From: Kitasatospora sp. NA04385
GTDB lineage: Bacteria; Actinomycetota; Actinomycetes; Streptomycetales; Streptomycetaceae
NCBI RefSeq assembly: GCF_013364235.1
Contig: NZ_CP054919.1
Coordinates: 8,275,239 to 8,339,238, forward strand
Direction of reading: 5' to 3'
DNA length: 64,000 nt
Made by a program: the position numbers and the translations under genes. A model generated the notes under the pieces. The model did not search any database. It saw nothing but the letters and a program-made list of their open reading frames with translations, and was not told the origin of the DNA. This document shows positions 32,350 to 41,053 of this stretch, one piece after another. The stretch's first letter is position 1, and each line of letters starts with the position of its first letter.

Positions 32350-32664
32350 CTGCGCGTCGCCTCGGGTGCGACGACAGGCCGCGCAGTACGCGCTCTCGAT
32401 CCGACGGCCGTTCAGAGCTCCCTCCTTCCGATCGTTCACCGGACTGTGGTCAGAACCACATCAGATGAGCCCCGTCACCACGCCGGGGGCGGCCAGAACG
32501 TCCCCGATCGACGTATGCGTGAGCGTGGCGGTTGGCTTCTTCGGCCTTGCCGTTCCGTCTGCGGTCCGGCCCGTGTGGTCGGTGATCTGAGTATTCGTAC
32601 GGATACCCCCGTACCGATCGGTGACCGTATGATCGCTGACTGTGTCACCGACCGGGGGGGATCA

Positions 32665-32973
32665 GTGAGCGAACAGATCAGGGTGGACCCGGCCGAGCTG
32701 AGGGCTTCGGCGGCGGCCGTACGGAGCATCGGCGAGGAACTGCAGCCGCCGGCCACCGGCGCGACCGACTCCAGCCGTACGACCGCGGGCGAGTTGGCGG
32801 GGTGGTCGGTGGGGGCGGAGCTGCAGAGCCTCGCGGACGGATGGGCTCCTGCTCTCGGCAGGCTGTCGGAGCGTCTGGCGGACACCGCCTCGGCGCTGGA
32901 GGCCAGCGCGCAGGGGCACGAGTGGAACAACGACCAGATCGCCGAGACGTGGCAGAGGCAGGGACAGCGGTGA
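32665..32973 (+). CDS. WXG100-like protein of type VII secretion
   Basis: A 102-aa helical protein (MSEQIRVDPAELRASAAAVR; LSERLADTASALEASAQGHE; ending WNNDQIAETWQRQ). Size, two predicted helices and Trp-containing turn fit ESX/WXG100-like proteins of actinomycete type VII secretion. GTG 32665 follows a GGGGGG tract. Its stop overlaps the GTG of the next gene (GTGA), so the two are co-translated and probably form a helical pair. Confidence 0.7.
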   Translation: MSEQIRVDPAELRASAAAVRSIGEELQPPATGATDSSRTTAGELAGWSVGAELQSLADGWAPALGRLSERLADTASALEASAQGHEWNNDQIAETWQRQGQR

Positions 32974-34601
32974 GCGGGGACTTCGCGCTGCTGCGGCGTT
33001 TCGACCCCTCCGGGCTGCGGGAGACGGCCGAGGGCTGGCGCCGGCTGTCGGCCGCGGCGGAGGACGCCAACAGCCAGCACCGGCATCGGGTCAACGGGCC
33101 CCTGCGGGAGCACTGGCAGGGCAAAGACGCCGACAGCGCGTTCTTCACGATGGAATCGAACGAGCAGAAGCTGGAAGTCGTACGGGTGGAGGCCGAGTCG
33201 GTGGCGCTGGTACTGGACACCGTCGCCGACCGGATGGAGCAGGCCAGGACGAACCTGTCGAACGCACTGCTACGGGCCGACGAGTGGCACCTGCCGGTGG
33301 CGGACGACGGAACGGTGGGCCTGCCACCCCAGACGGCACCCGACCGCCACGACCCGGACGCTCGCGACGAGCGGCAGGACCAGGTCCAGCTGCGCGACCA
33401 GGTCCAGGACCGCATCAACAGCGCGCTCACCGCCGCCCGTGAGGCCAGCGACCAGGGCGCCCGCGCACTCGGGCACCTCAGCGCCGGCGTCCTCACCCAG
33501 ATCCGGGTGGACGGAGCGGCGAGCGAGTCGGCGAAGGACGTCCAGGACGTCGCCAAGGACCTCGGCCTCGCAGCCCCCTACATCCCGGAGAACAAGGACC
33601 CCAAGCAGAGCGCCGAGTGGTGGAAGTCCCTGACGCCCGAACAGCAGCAGAGCTACATCGCCCTGCACCCCGAGGAGATCGGCCGCCTCGACGGCCTGCC
33701 CGCCACGGTGCGGGACCAGGCCAACCGCCTCGTCGTGGAGCAGCAGCTCGACATGCTGAAGGCCGGAACCCCCACCGGGAACACCACCTACGAGGAGTGG
33801 AACCAGCAGCAGACCAACCTCCACGCCCTCAAGGAGGCGTTGGACAAGAAGGACGGGTTGGACGAGCAGCACCAGTTGTTCCTGCTCCAGGTGGATGCGC
33901 ACGGTGACGGCAAGGCGGTGGTGTCCACCGGCAACCCGGACACCGCCGACCACACCGCGGTCCTGGTCCCCGGTACCGGCACGACGATGACCTCCACATC
34001 GGGCCAGATCGACCGCATCGGCAGGCTGCAGGACTCGGCGGAAAGAGCGGACCCGGGGACGAAAGTCGCGGTGATCTCCTGGCTCGGCTACGACGCACCC
34101 GAGTTCAGCGGCAGCGTCCTGACCCCCGGCCGGGCCGAGGACGGAGCCGAGGACATGCGCCGCTTCACCGACGGCGTGCGCACCGCCCAAGGCGATCACC
34201 ACAGCAATCTCACCGTCATCGGACACAGCTACGGCACCACCGCCGTCGGGGCCGCCGCAGCGGGCGGACAGGGCTTGCAGGCCGACGACATCGTCGCGAT
34301 CGCCAGCCCCGGCATGACCGCACCCAGCGCTTCGGACCTCCACATCGACCCCGGCCACGTCTGGGCCGGCACCGCGGCCGACGACAACATCAGCCTCGTC
34401 ACCGGGGCGACCCTCGGGCCCGACCCCACCCTCGGTGCTTTCGGCGGGCAGACCCTCGCCATCGACACCCACGGGCACAGCGGCTACTGGGACCCCGACA
34501 GCGAGAGCCTGAACAACCAGGGACGGATCATCGCCGGACGGCGGCCGAACACCGTCGACAACCACCGGGACGAGCCTCCCGCCATCGTGCCCGGCCTTTG
34601 A
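32970..34601 (+). CDS. WXG-domain alpha/beta hydrolase (DUF1023)
   Basis: A 543-aa protein: an N-terminal WXG100-like helical region (about residues 1-110, RRFDPSGLRETAEGWRRLSA), an extended Gln/Arg/Asp-rich middle, and a C-terminal DUF1023 alpha/beta hydrolase (about 330-510) with LVPGTGTTM and the nucleophile GHSYGT (Ser at about residue 419). Such fusions are typical type VII secretion substrates or associated hydrolases in Streptomyces. It is translationally coupled to the small WXG-like gene. Whether it is a toxin or an envelope enzyme is unknown. Confidence 0.85.
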   Translation: MSGDFALLRRFDPSGLRETAEGWRRLSAAAEDANSQHRHRVNGPLREHWQGKDADSAFFTMESNEQKLEVVRVEAESVALVLDTVADRMEQARTNLSNALLRADEWHLPVADDGTVGLPPQTAPDRHDPDARDERQDQVQLRDQVQDRINSALTAAREASDQGARALGHLSAGVLTQIRVDGAASESAKDVQDVAKDLGLAAPYIPENKDPKQSAEWWKSLTPEQQQSYIALHPEEIGRLDGLPATVRDQANRLVVEQQLDMLKAGTPTGNTTYEEWNQQQTNLHALKEALDKKDGLDEQHQLFLLQVDAHGDGKAVVSTGNPDTADHTAVLVPGTGTTMTSTSGQIDRIGRLQDSAERADPGTKVAVISWLGYDAPEFSGSVLTPGRAEDGAEDMRRFTDGVRTAQGDHHSNLTVIGHSYGTTAVGAAAAGGQGLQADDIVAIASPGMTAPSASDLHIDPGHVWAGTAADDNISLVTGATLGPDPTLGAFGGQTLAIDTHGHSGYWDPDSESLNNQGRIIAGRRPNTVDNHRDEPPAIVPGL

Positions 34602-34632
34602 GGCCCGGCTGCCGCAGAGAGACCCGCATTCC

Positions 34633-35172
34633 ATGCCTCGACCGAAATTCCGCGTGCGCCGTCACCTGAACGCCGCCACGGTCCTGTTCCTGTCACTACT
34701 CCTGGGAGGCTGCGTGAACAGCCCGGATCCGAACGAGCCGCTGCCCGTCATGGCCAAGAGCGAGGCCCAGGCGTGGGCGCAGCGCATGACCGAGCACCTG
34801 GCCGAGGTCGGCGGTGTCACCGTGGCGCCGGAGTCCGTCAAGCCCTACTTCAGCAACTGCGAGGGAAAGAACGGCGAGGTCGTCGAGGACGGCCGGTACA
34901 CCCTCGCCTACCACGCCGCCAGCACAGTCCCGGTGGATCAGCACCCTGAAGCCGTCCGCAAGATCCGGGCCGCCCTGGAGAAGGAGGGCTTCCGCATCAC
35001 CGGTTACCGCGAGACGGTGGACGGCCAGCCCGACGTGCTCCTGTACGCCAAACACGACGAAGGCCGCTACTTCATCGACGTCGGCACCACGGGTGGTGTC
35101 CACTGGCTCTCCATCAGCGTCAGCACCCGCTGCCTCATGCCCCCCTCCGCCTCCGCCGCAGCGCAGCCCTAG
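34633..35172 (+). CDS. Lipoprotein
   Basis: A 179-aa exported protein. Basic N-terminus (RPKFRVRRH), hydrophobic core and lipobox LLGG-C (Cys at about residue 31) mark a lipidated, membrane-anchored protein. The mature domain contains VAPESVKPYFSNCEG with one more Cys pair possibility (STRCL). It lies 31 bases after the WXG hydrolase and is probably in the same operon, perhaps as its envelope-side partner. The stop codon coincides with the end of an IS5-type fragment, so the true C-terminus may have been altered. Confidence 0.75.
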   Translation: MPRPKFRVRRHLNAATVLFLSLLLGGCVNSPDPNEPLPVMAKSEAQAWAQRMTEHLAEVGGVTVAPESVKPYFSNCEGKNGEVVEDGRYTLAYHAASTVPVDQHPEAVRKIRAALEKEGFRITGYRETVDGQPDVLLYAKHDEGRYFIDVGTTGGVHWLSISVSTRCLMPPSASAAAQP

Positions 35173-35295
35173 ATGTTCTGTCCTGTGAGGTTGGGGACGC
35201 GGCTGTACGCCTCGCGGTCGAAGCCGGGCGGGCGGCCACCGGCAGAGCCGCGGGTCGGGCGCTGACCGATCTGGTCCTTCTTCTCGGGGATGCTA
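35169..35295 (-). pseudogene. C-terminal fragment of an old IS5-type transposase
   Basis: The reverse strand reads SIPEKKDQIGQRPTRGSAGG and then RPPGFDREAYSR, the diagnostic C-terminal part of an IS5-type transposase, and stops after VPNLTGQNI. It directly continues the transposase fragment located at 37706-38300. The two pieces are separated by the 2.4-kb insertion described below. Confidence 0.8.
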
Positions 35296-35500
35296 TGAGA
35301 ATCCGTTGCTCAATCGAGCTTGGTGATCGTGAGTTCGAGTCTGCTGCCTCGGTCGGATGATCCCCTGGTCGTCTGGGCATGGAAGTGGGGCCTCCCGCGC
35401 AGGTCGGGTGCCGGGACGCTGCGGGGCTGGGCCCGGCCGCCTGCGGTGTCACTGCAGACGAACAGCCTCCGGCGGGAACGGGCGACCGACGGGAGTGGGC

Positions 35501-36115
35501 ATGGACATCGAGGAGACGCTGGATCGACTCGGCGTGGTGATCGGACCGCCGCCCGCGGACGGCGTGACCCCGGTCCCGCGGGAGCTCGCACCCGCGGCGA
35601 TCGGCTTCCAACTGCCCTCGGACTACCGGGCGTTCGCCGATCGGTACGGGTCGGTCAGCATCAGCGACGAGCTGCACATTTTCACACCGACGGAAGTCCC
35701 CAGTCCCCACGCCGCGGTGCCGTCCGGCTTCGAGGGGTTCCTGTACCACACGACGGAGCCCTACGGATACTGTGCCTGGCTGGCCGAGTGCTACCGGGAC
35801 GGGAACTACAGGGAGTGCCCGTATCCGCTGTTCCCGGCCGAGGGCGGCCTGCTGAAGTGGGGTAACAACTACAATTCCGACCACTTCTTCTGGCTGATGC
35901 GGGGCCCGGACCCCGACCGGTGGCCGGTAGCCGCCAAGTTCCACTCGATGTGGGAGTGGGACGTGTTCGAGGGCGGCTTCCTGGATTTCCTGCTGGCGGC
36001 GGTGACGGAACAGTATTCGTACCACGGGGACGTCGTTCCCGGCGGGACGAAGCAGGTTGGTGATGGCCGTGCCTATCGTCTTCGGGGTGACTGGTCGAAG
36101 AACCATCGGGAGTGA
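35501..36115 (+). CDS. SUKH (SMI1/KNR4) family protein
   Basis: A 204-aa cytoplasmic protein with the SMI1/KNR4 fold: IGFQLPSDYRAFADRYGSVS near the N-terminus, LYHTTEPYGYCAWLAECYRD, FPAEGGLLKWGNNYNSDHFF and WLMRGPDPDRWPVA. SUKH proteins are frequent immunity proteins of bacterial polymorphic toxin systems. ATG 35501 follows GGGAGTGGGC. It is located just after a type VII secretion operon but inside the insertion unit, so it may be cargo of the element rather than part of the secretion operon. Confidence 0.8.
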   Translation: MDIEETLDRLGVVIGPPPADGVTPVPRELAPAAIGFQLPSDYRAFADRYGSVSISDELHIFTPTEVPSPHAAVPSGFEGFLYHTTEPYGYCAWLAECYRDGNYRECPYPLFPAEGGLLKWGNNYNSDHFFWLMRGPDPDRWPVAAKFHSMWEWDVFEGGFLDFLLAAVTEQYSYHGDVVPGGTKQVGDGRAYRLRGDWSKNHRE

Positions 36116-36353
36116 GCCCCCGGACACGGTCAACGGCAGGCTCCGAGCGGCTCCGGCTCGGTGACAAGACATGGCCTCTGGTGCAGCTCGGGTCTGTCGA
36201 AGACCTTGAGCACGCCAGGAGGCCTGGTTGCCGCCGTTGTGAGCCCTCACACCGGTCGGCTTCAACTCCGCGACCCGCACGTGCGACTGTCTCGCTCACC
36301 GGTTCGGGAACGCCGGCGACCGGCCGCACAGGCGGCCGAGGTACCCCTCGGAC

Positions 36354-37469
36354 ATGAGTGACGCGGAGTGGGCGGTCGTACGTGACGCGATGCCCATCCC
36401 CGCCCGGCTGGAAAGTCGGGGCGGGCAGCCGGAGGGCTACTGCCACCGGCAGCTGGTCGACGCAGCGTGCTACCTGGTCGCGGGCGGCATCACCTGGCGG
36501 GCGATGCCGGACGACTTCCCCGACTGGGACCGCGCCTACGCCTTCTTCCGGCGTTGGCGTGACAAGGGACTGGTCGTCGAGTTCCACGACCGGCTGCGGG
36601 ACCGGGCCCGCGAGGCGGCAAGCCGCGATCCGGAGCCGACCGCAGGGATCATCGACGCGCAGTCGGTCAAGGCCGCCTCCTCGGTTCCGAGCGCGAGCCG
36701 GGGATTCGACGGCGGGAAGAAGGTCAACTGCCGCAAACGACACATCGCGGTGGATACCCTCGGGCTGCTGTTGACGGTGCTGGTCACCGCAGCCTCCGTC
36801 ACCGATCGCGAAGCCGGCGGGACGCTGCTGGAGCGGCTGCGTCAACGACGCTGGCGTATCTCGCCGGTGCGGGCCGACGGCGGCTACACCGGACGCCTGG
36901 TCGACCTCGCCCGCAATGTCCTGAACATCGCCCTGACCGTGGTCAAACGCACCGACGACACCACGGGCTTCGTGGTGCTGCAGAAAAGGTGGCTGGTGGA
37001 ACGGACGTTCGCGTGGCTGATGCACTCACGCCGCCTGGCCCGCGACTACGAGACCCGCATCGACACCTCCGAGGCGATGATCCGGTGGTCGATGAGCATG
37101 GTCATGAGCCGTCGGCTCGCCCGGCAAGTACGTGGAACATCCCCGGGCGTTCCTCGGCCAGCCGGCCAGCCCCGCACGGCCAGGTGCTTCACCTTCGACC
37201 GCACTCCCTCCACCTTCGCCGCGACCACCTCCAGACCCAGGGCCGCCGCGAGCTGCCGACAGTCCATCTCCTCCCCGCTTCCTGCCAGGACCTCCCCGAG
37301 TCGCTGGTGGTCCGGCGCAAGCGAGTCGGGAGCGAGCACTTCCCTCCAGACCGGCACCACCGATCCGGGCACGGCACCGACGACCCGCGCAGGCCGTCCA
37401 CCAGCTGCCCCGGCCGACGGCACCTCCTCGCCCGCAACAGGTTCTGCCAGGACTTCGGCCACCGTCTGA
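36354..37469 (+). CDS. IS5-family transposase with non-native C-terminal extension
   Basis: Residues 1-270 match an IS5-type transposase: MSDAEWAVVRDAMPIPARLE, GITWRAMPDDFPDWDRAYAF, the first catalytic Asp in IIDAQSVKA, the second in ADGGYTGRL, and the Glu in RWLVERTFAWLMHSRRLARD. After MSRRLARQ the family sequence ends, but the frame stays open for about 100 further residues with no family resemblance, over the antisense passenger gene. A CCGG duplication near 37160 shifts that region. The catalytic triad is intact, so the enzyme may still work. Confidence 0.8.
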   Translation: MSDAEWAVVRDAMPIPARLESRGGQPEGYCHRQLVDAACYLVAGGITWRAMPDDFPDWDRAYAFFRRWRDKGLVVEFHDRLRDRAREAASRDPEPTAGIIDAQSVKAASSVPSASRGFDGGKKVNCRKRHIAVDTLGLLLTVLVTAASVTDREAGGTLLERLRQRRWRISPVRADGGYTGRLVDLARNVLNIALTVVKRTDDTTGFVVLQKRWLVERTFAWLMHSRRLARDYETRIDTSEAMIRWSMSMVMSRRLARQVRGTSPGVPRPAGQPRTARCFTFDRTPSTFAATTSRPRAAASCRQSISSPLPARTSPSRWWSGASESGASTSLQTGTTDPGTAPTTRAGRPPAAPADGTSSPATGSARTSATV

Positions 37470-37589
37470 CGGGCGATCACGAACCGCTCCCACACGGCCT
37501 CCGCCTCCCGCAGCTCGGCCTGCAGGACCTCCACCCGCTGCCGGGCAGCACGCTCGCGCTCCTTTAACAACCCCATCACCGACGGCATC
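37102..37589 (-). pseudogene. Transposase-linked passenger gene, frameshifted
   Basis: ATG 37589 (after GGAGG) starts MPSVMGLLKERERAARQRVE, a coiled-coil N-terminus, then VWERFVIARQTVAEVLAEPV, and a winged-helix-like end (DCRQLAAALGLEVVAAKVEG). The frame is disturbed at about 37158-37170, where GGCCAGCC is followed by a second copy. Deleting CCGG gives the expected end WLAEERPGMFHVLAGRADGS with a stop at 37104-37102. Similar short genes lie beside transposases in Streptomyces. Its 3' end overlaps the convergent transposase gene. Confidence 0.65.
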
Positions 37590-37705
37590 CGGCACCTCCA
37601 CCGAAGAGGCGACACGGCACTCCGCCTCTGCCACCGAGGCACCGGCACTTATGCCTGAGCAGCGGAAACGCACCCGCCACAATCGGAAAGACAACGGCTT
37701 CTGAG

Positions 37706-38300
37706 GGATCTGGCGTCTGCGCAGGTAGGTTCGTATGAGCTTGCAGCTGTGGGCTCTGTCTGCGCTGAGCACGTCGGGGCGGGTGCGGGGACGGCCGCCG
37801 CCCCGATGCGGAACGCGGATCTCGGCCATGGCCGGTTCGAACGTGCTGCCGTCGGGGGCCTGGCCGGGCGTGACGAGCAGGCCGAGTGGCCGTCGGCCGC
37901 CTTCGCTGGCCAGGTGAATCTTGTTGGTCAGGCCACCACGCGAGCGCCCGAGCCCTTCGTCGGCACGGTGCCGTGCAGGCGCCACCCTTTTTGGGCCCGT
38001 TCGTCGAGGCGGCCTTTCGAGCGCCGACGGTGTGCTGATGGGCGCGCCAGGTCGTGGAGCCGAGGCCGACCCGGCCCCAGTCCAGTCGGCCCTCGGCATC
38101 GGCCGGGGCCCGTACCGCCTTCAGCGTCCGGGCTCGCACGTGCCGTCCGCCGACCAGCACCGGTGTCACTCGTAGGCGGTCTTCCACCGACCGTAGCGCA
38201 CGGGCAGGTCCCGCCACGGGACACCCGTGTGTCCGCGGAAGTAGATCCGGTTCCGGCGGGTGTCCGCGAACGCGGGTGACGGCTACAGCGAGGGCTGGCG
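37706..38300 (-). pseudogene. Old IS5-type transposase, main fragment
   Basis: Read on the reverse strand, the gene gives RRNRIYFRGHTGVPWRDLPV and RYGRWKTAYE, then a stop, then HRCWSADGT. After another frame change it gives GLGRSRGGLTNKIHLASEGG, LGLLVTPGQAPDGSTFEPAM and LIRTYLRRRQIP, where it meets the 2.4-kb insertion; the missing C-terminus is at 35169-35295. Several frameshifts and stops show it was already defective. The catalytic elements are only partly recognisable. A few bases upstream (38300-38420) may contain another transposase scrap, not assigned. Confidence 0.75.
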
Positions 38301-38574
38301 CTACGAGTTGGAGCAGGCCGATGTGTTCCGTTGCCAGACCTGGTGCCCCGTACCGTCCCCGAGATCCGCCGGCTGATCACCTGTCCCGCCGGGCCCGGAC
38401 CGCTACTGCAAGAAACGGTTGCAGAGTAACGGAGTTGAAGTCCCGTCAGGGCGAGCGCCGTTGCGTACTAGCCCGGACCGCCGGACGCGTGGGACCCTGG
38501 CGTGAGTGGGGTGCGGCCGTGGTGGAACACCGGGACGGGGGAGTCGAAGTGAGTGCACGCCTGGTCGGGTCGCG

Positions 38575-39720
38575 ATGAACATCAGCGTGGTCGTCCCGTC
38601 CTACAACGCCGGTCCGCAGGTGCGGCGACTGCTGTCGTGCCTGGCCCTGTGCGAGCTCGACGCCGGGGACTCGTTCGAGGTCGTGGTGGTGGACGACGGC
38701 TCCGACGACGGCACCGGGGAGCTCCTCGCGGCCCTGGCGCTGCCCTATTCCCTGAAGTACCTGTTCCTGCCGCGGACCGCGGCCTCCGGCCGGGCGGCGG
38801 CGCGCAACGCCGGGATCCGTGCGGCCGGTGGCGAGGTGGTCGTCCTGGTCGACGCCGACCAGGTCGTCGAACCCGGCTTCCTGGCCGCGCACGCCCGGTA
38901 CCACCGGTTGCGCAGCGATCTGGTCGTGGCCGGCCCCCGGGGCGACATGGCCGAGGGGGAGATCGACGACGAGCGCCTGGCCCGGGAGTTCTCGCTCGAC
39001 GCGATGCCGGAGATCGTCGGATGGGACGGCCGGGAGTTCCTGCTGGCCGAGTTCTCGGAGAACTTCGACAACCTGGAGACCTGCTGGCACTACGCCTTCA
39101 CCTGCAACCTGTCGGTGCGCCGCGAGCACCTGCTCGCGGTCGGGGGCTTCGACGAGGGCTTCCTGGGCTGGGGCCTGGAGGACTCCGAGCTCGGCTACCG
39201 GCTGCGGCGCCGGGGGCTGGCGTTCGCGTTCCAGCCGGAGGCGCTGTCCTACCAGACGCGGCGCGAGGTCACGGCGGAGATGCTCGACCAGTGGCGCCGC
39301 AACCTCGACCATTTCGTCGCCCGGCACGCGGGGGCGGCGGACGTGGCGATCCAGCAGGTCATCTGCCGGGCGTTCGACCCGGCGGAGGTGGCGGCGGAGC
39401 GCGGCCTCGGCTGGCTGGAGTGCACGGTCCGGATGGAGTACGCGGCGCGGGCGCTGGCCGGCCGCCTGCCCGAACCGACCTCGTACGCGTTGCTGGAGGT
39501 GGACGACGACAACGCCCGGGACGTCCTCGCCCGGCTGCCCGGGCTGGCCGCCGAACGCGACCTGCTGGTCCTGGACGACACGGAGCGGGCGGTGCTGGCC
39601 GGGCCGGCGCAGTGCGCCGGGACGACGCGTGAGCTGGTGTACTTCCACCGGCCGTCCGCCGACGTCAGGAAGAGGATCCTCGCCCGCTACCCCGTCGGGT
39701 CCGACGGCCTGACACCCTGA
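38575..39720 (+). CDS. Family 2 glycosyltransferase
   Basis: A 381-aa nucleotide-sugar-dependent glycosyltransferase. The GT-A core is MNISVVVPSYNAGPQ, VVVVDDGSDDGT, AASGRAAARNAGIRAAGGEV and the metal-binding VLVDADQ. FDEGFLGWGLEDSELGYRL is the acceptor/catalytic ED motif typical of GT2/GT27-like enzymes. The C-terminal 100 residues are variable. ATG 38575 is preceded by a 9-codon mini-ORF (GTG 38549 to TGA 38578) that overlaps it, so initiation may be coupled. It could glycosylate a polyketide or a cell-envelope component; location near the PKS makes the former possible, not certain. Confidence 0.85.
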   Translation: MNISVVVPSYNAGPQVRRLLSCLALCELDAGDSFEVVVVDDGSDDGTGELLAALALPYSLKYLFLPRTAASGRAAARNAGIRAAGGEVVVLVDADQVVEPGFLAAHARYHRLRSDLVVAGPRGDMAEGEIDDERLAREFSLDAMPEIVGWDGREFLLAEFSENFDNLETCWHYAFTCNLSVRREHLLAVGGFDEGFLGWGLEDSELGYRLRRRGLAFAFQPEALSYQTRREVTAEMLDQWRRNLDHFVARHAGAADVAIQQVICRAFDPAEVAAERGLGWLECTVRMEYAARALAGRLPEPTSYALLEVDDDNARDVLARLPGLAAERDLLVLDDTERAVLAGPAQCAGTTRELVYFHRPSADVRKRILARYPVGSDGLTP

Positions 39721-39865
39721 CCGGTCGTGCTGGCCTTCGCCGCGGCGAGACATGCCGCGGGTCCGGCCGCGGGTCCGGCTGCGGACGGGTGCCGTGCCCG
39801 GACCCCCGACCCGTCGGCGGTCGGGCGCCGGGGGCCGGGGTCCCGGCGGGCCGGGAAGGGGGCTG

Positions 39866-41053
39866 TCACCAGGTGACGGGCAGCGACTGGAGACCGCGGA
39901 AGACGAGTTCCGGTACGTAGGTGAGCTCGGACTCGTCGACGGCGAGGCGCAGGCCCGGATACCGCTTCACCACGGACCCGATCGCCACCCGCATCTCGCG
40001 ACGGGCCAGTACCGCGCCGAGGCAGAAGTGCGGCCCGTGGCCGAAGGCGAGGTGCGCGGCCGGTCCCTCGCGGGTGATGTCGAAGCGGCCGGGGTCGGGG
40101 TACGCGCCGGGGTCGCGGTTGGCCGCGACGATGACCGGCAGGACCGGTTCGCCCGCCCCGAGCCCGACGCCCTCCAGCTCGACGGGCTCGGTGGTGACCC
40201 GGACCTCGGCCGAGCTGAAGAGCCTGCTGTAGCGCAGCAGTTCGTCGACCGCCGGGGCGATCAGGTCCGGTGACGAGCGCAGCAGCGCGAGCTGGTCCGG
40301 GTGGCGCAGCAGGGTCAGGAAGGAGTTGCCCAGCTGGTTGACGGTCGTCTCGTGGCCGGCGATCAGCAGGCCTTCGAGGTTGGCCAGCAGTTCGGGTTCG
40401 GTGAGGTGGTCGCCCTCGTCGTTGGCGGCGACCATCGCCGAGATCAACCCGTCGTCCGGCCGTGCGCGCTTGTGGCGGACCAGGTCGGCGAGCCAGGCCT
40501 GCATCTCGCCCTGGGCGGCCCGCAGTTCGTCCGCCGTGATGTTCGTGACGAACAGCCGCCTGGTCCACCTGCGGATGGCCTCCGCCTCGGAGTAGGGCAC
40601 GCCGAGCAGCTCGCAGATGACCATCAGCGGGAGCGGGGCGCAGAGGCCCGCCACCAGGTCCGCGGTGGAGCCGGTGGAGTCGAGGGAGTCGAGGGAATCG
40701 AGCAGGGAGTCCACGACGGACTGCACGCGGGGTTCGAGCTGATCGACCATGCGCGGGCTGAACGCCTGCGACATCAGCTTGCGCAGGCGGGCGTGGCGCT
40801 CGCCGTCCAGGCTGGTGACCAGGAGCGGGTCGGTGGCGACCGAGAGTTGCAGCGGGCTGCCCGGACGGGTGGCCGCCTCCCGGCTGAACCGGCCGTCGCT
40901 CAGCACCTGGCGCACCGCCCGGTAGGAGAGGGCGAGCCAGACGTTCGCGGGGCCGATCGTGGCGCGGACGACCGGAGCCTGCGCGAGCAGCGCTTCGGCT
41001 TCGGGCTCGTTGTCGAGGTGGTGCGGTGTGGCGAAAGGGAACGTGGCTTGCAT
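39866..41053 (-). CDS. Cytochrome P450
   Basis: A 395-aa P450 monooxygenase. The I-helix oxygen motif is AGHET (LLIAGHETTVNQLGN), the K-helix E-x-x-R is in VDELLRYSRLF, and the haem loop is FGHGPHFCLGAVLARREM with the ligand Cys. It resembles CYP105/107-type bacterial enzymes that hydroxylate macrolides. ATG 41053 lies seven bases after AGGAGG; a longer open frame to 41116 is unsupported. A DSLDSLDS repeat near residue 145 stems from a 9-bp direct repeat. The gene is divergent from the PKS and is a good candidate for oxidative tailoring. Confidence 0.9.
   Translation of the reverse strand: MQATFPFATPHHLDNEPEAEALLAQAPVVRATIGPANVWLALSYRAVRQVLSDGRFSREAATRPGSPLQLSVATDPLLVTSLDGERHARLRKLMSQAFSPRMVDQLEPRVQSVVDSLLDSLDSLDSTGSTADLVAGLCAPLPLMVICELLGVPYSEAEAIRRWTRRLFVTNITADELRAAQGEMQAWLADLVRHKRARPDDGLISAMVAANDEGDHLTEPELLANLEGLLIAGHETTVNQLGNSFLTLLRHPDQLALLRSSPDLIAPAVDELLRYSRLFSSAEVRVTTEPVELEGVGLGAGEPVLPVIVAANRDPGAYPDPGRFDITREGPAAHLAFGHGPHFCLGAVLARREMRVAIGSVVKRYPGLRLAVDESELTYVPELVFRGLQSLPVTW

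Larger units (their letters stand above)
35299..37701 (+). mobile_element. 2.4-kb insertion with imperfect inverted ends and TGA(G) target duplication
   Basis: The unit is bounded by GAATCCGTTGCTC (left, from 35299) and, on the other strand, GAAGCCGTTGTCT (right, from 37701), 10 of 13 bases alike. TGA, or TGAG, flanks it on both sides (35296-35299 and 37702-37705). Removing the insert restores the old transposase frame QIPHSIPEKK without loss of a base. It carries a SUKH gene, an IS5-type transposase on the + strand and an antisense passenger gene. The transposition unit is inferred from these junctions. Confidence 0.7.

Noticed and set aside
35501..36115. SUKH gene as the dedicated immunity gene of the neighbouring WXG/DUF1023 protein
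   Set aside because: It lies inside the inserted unit and is separated from the secretion genes by an IS fragment, so a functional pairing is not supported by the sequence alone.
38300..38430. A further transposase C-terminal fragment before the glycosyltransferase
   Set aside because: Only a short stretch (LVPRTVPEIRRLI) looks familiar; too little to name a family.
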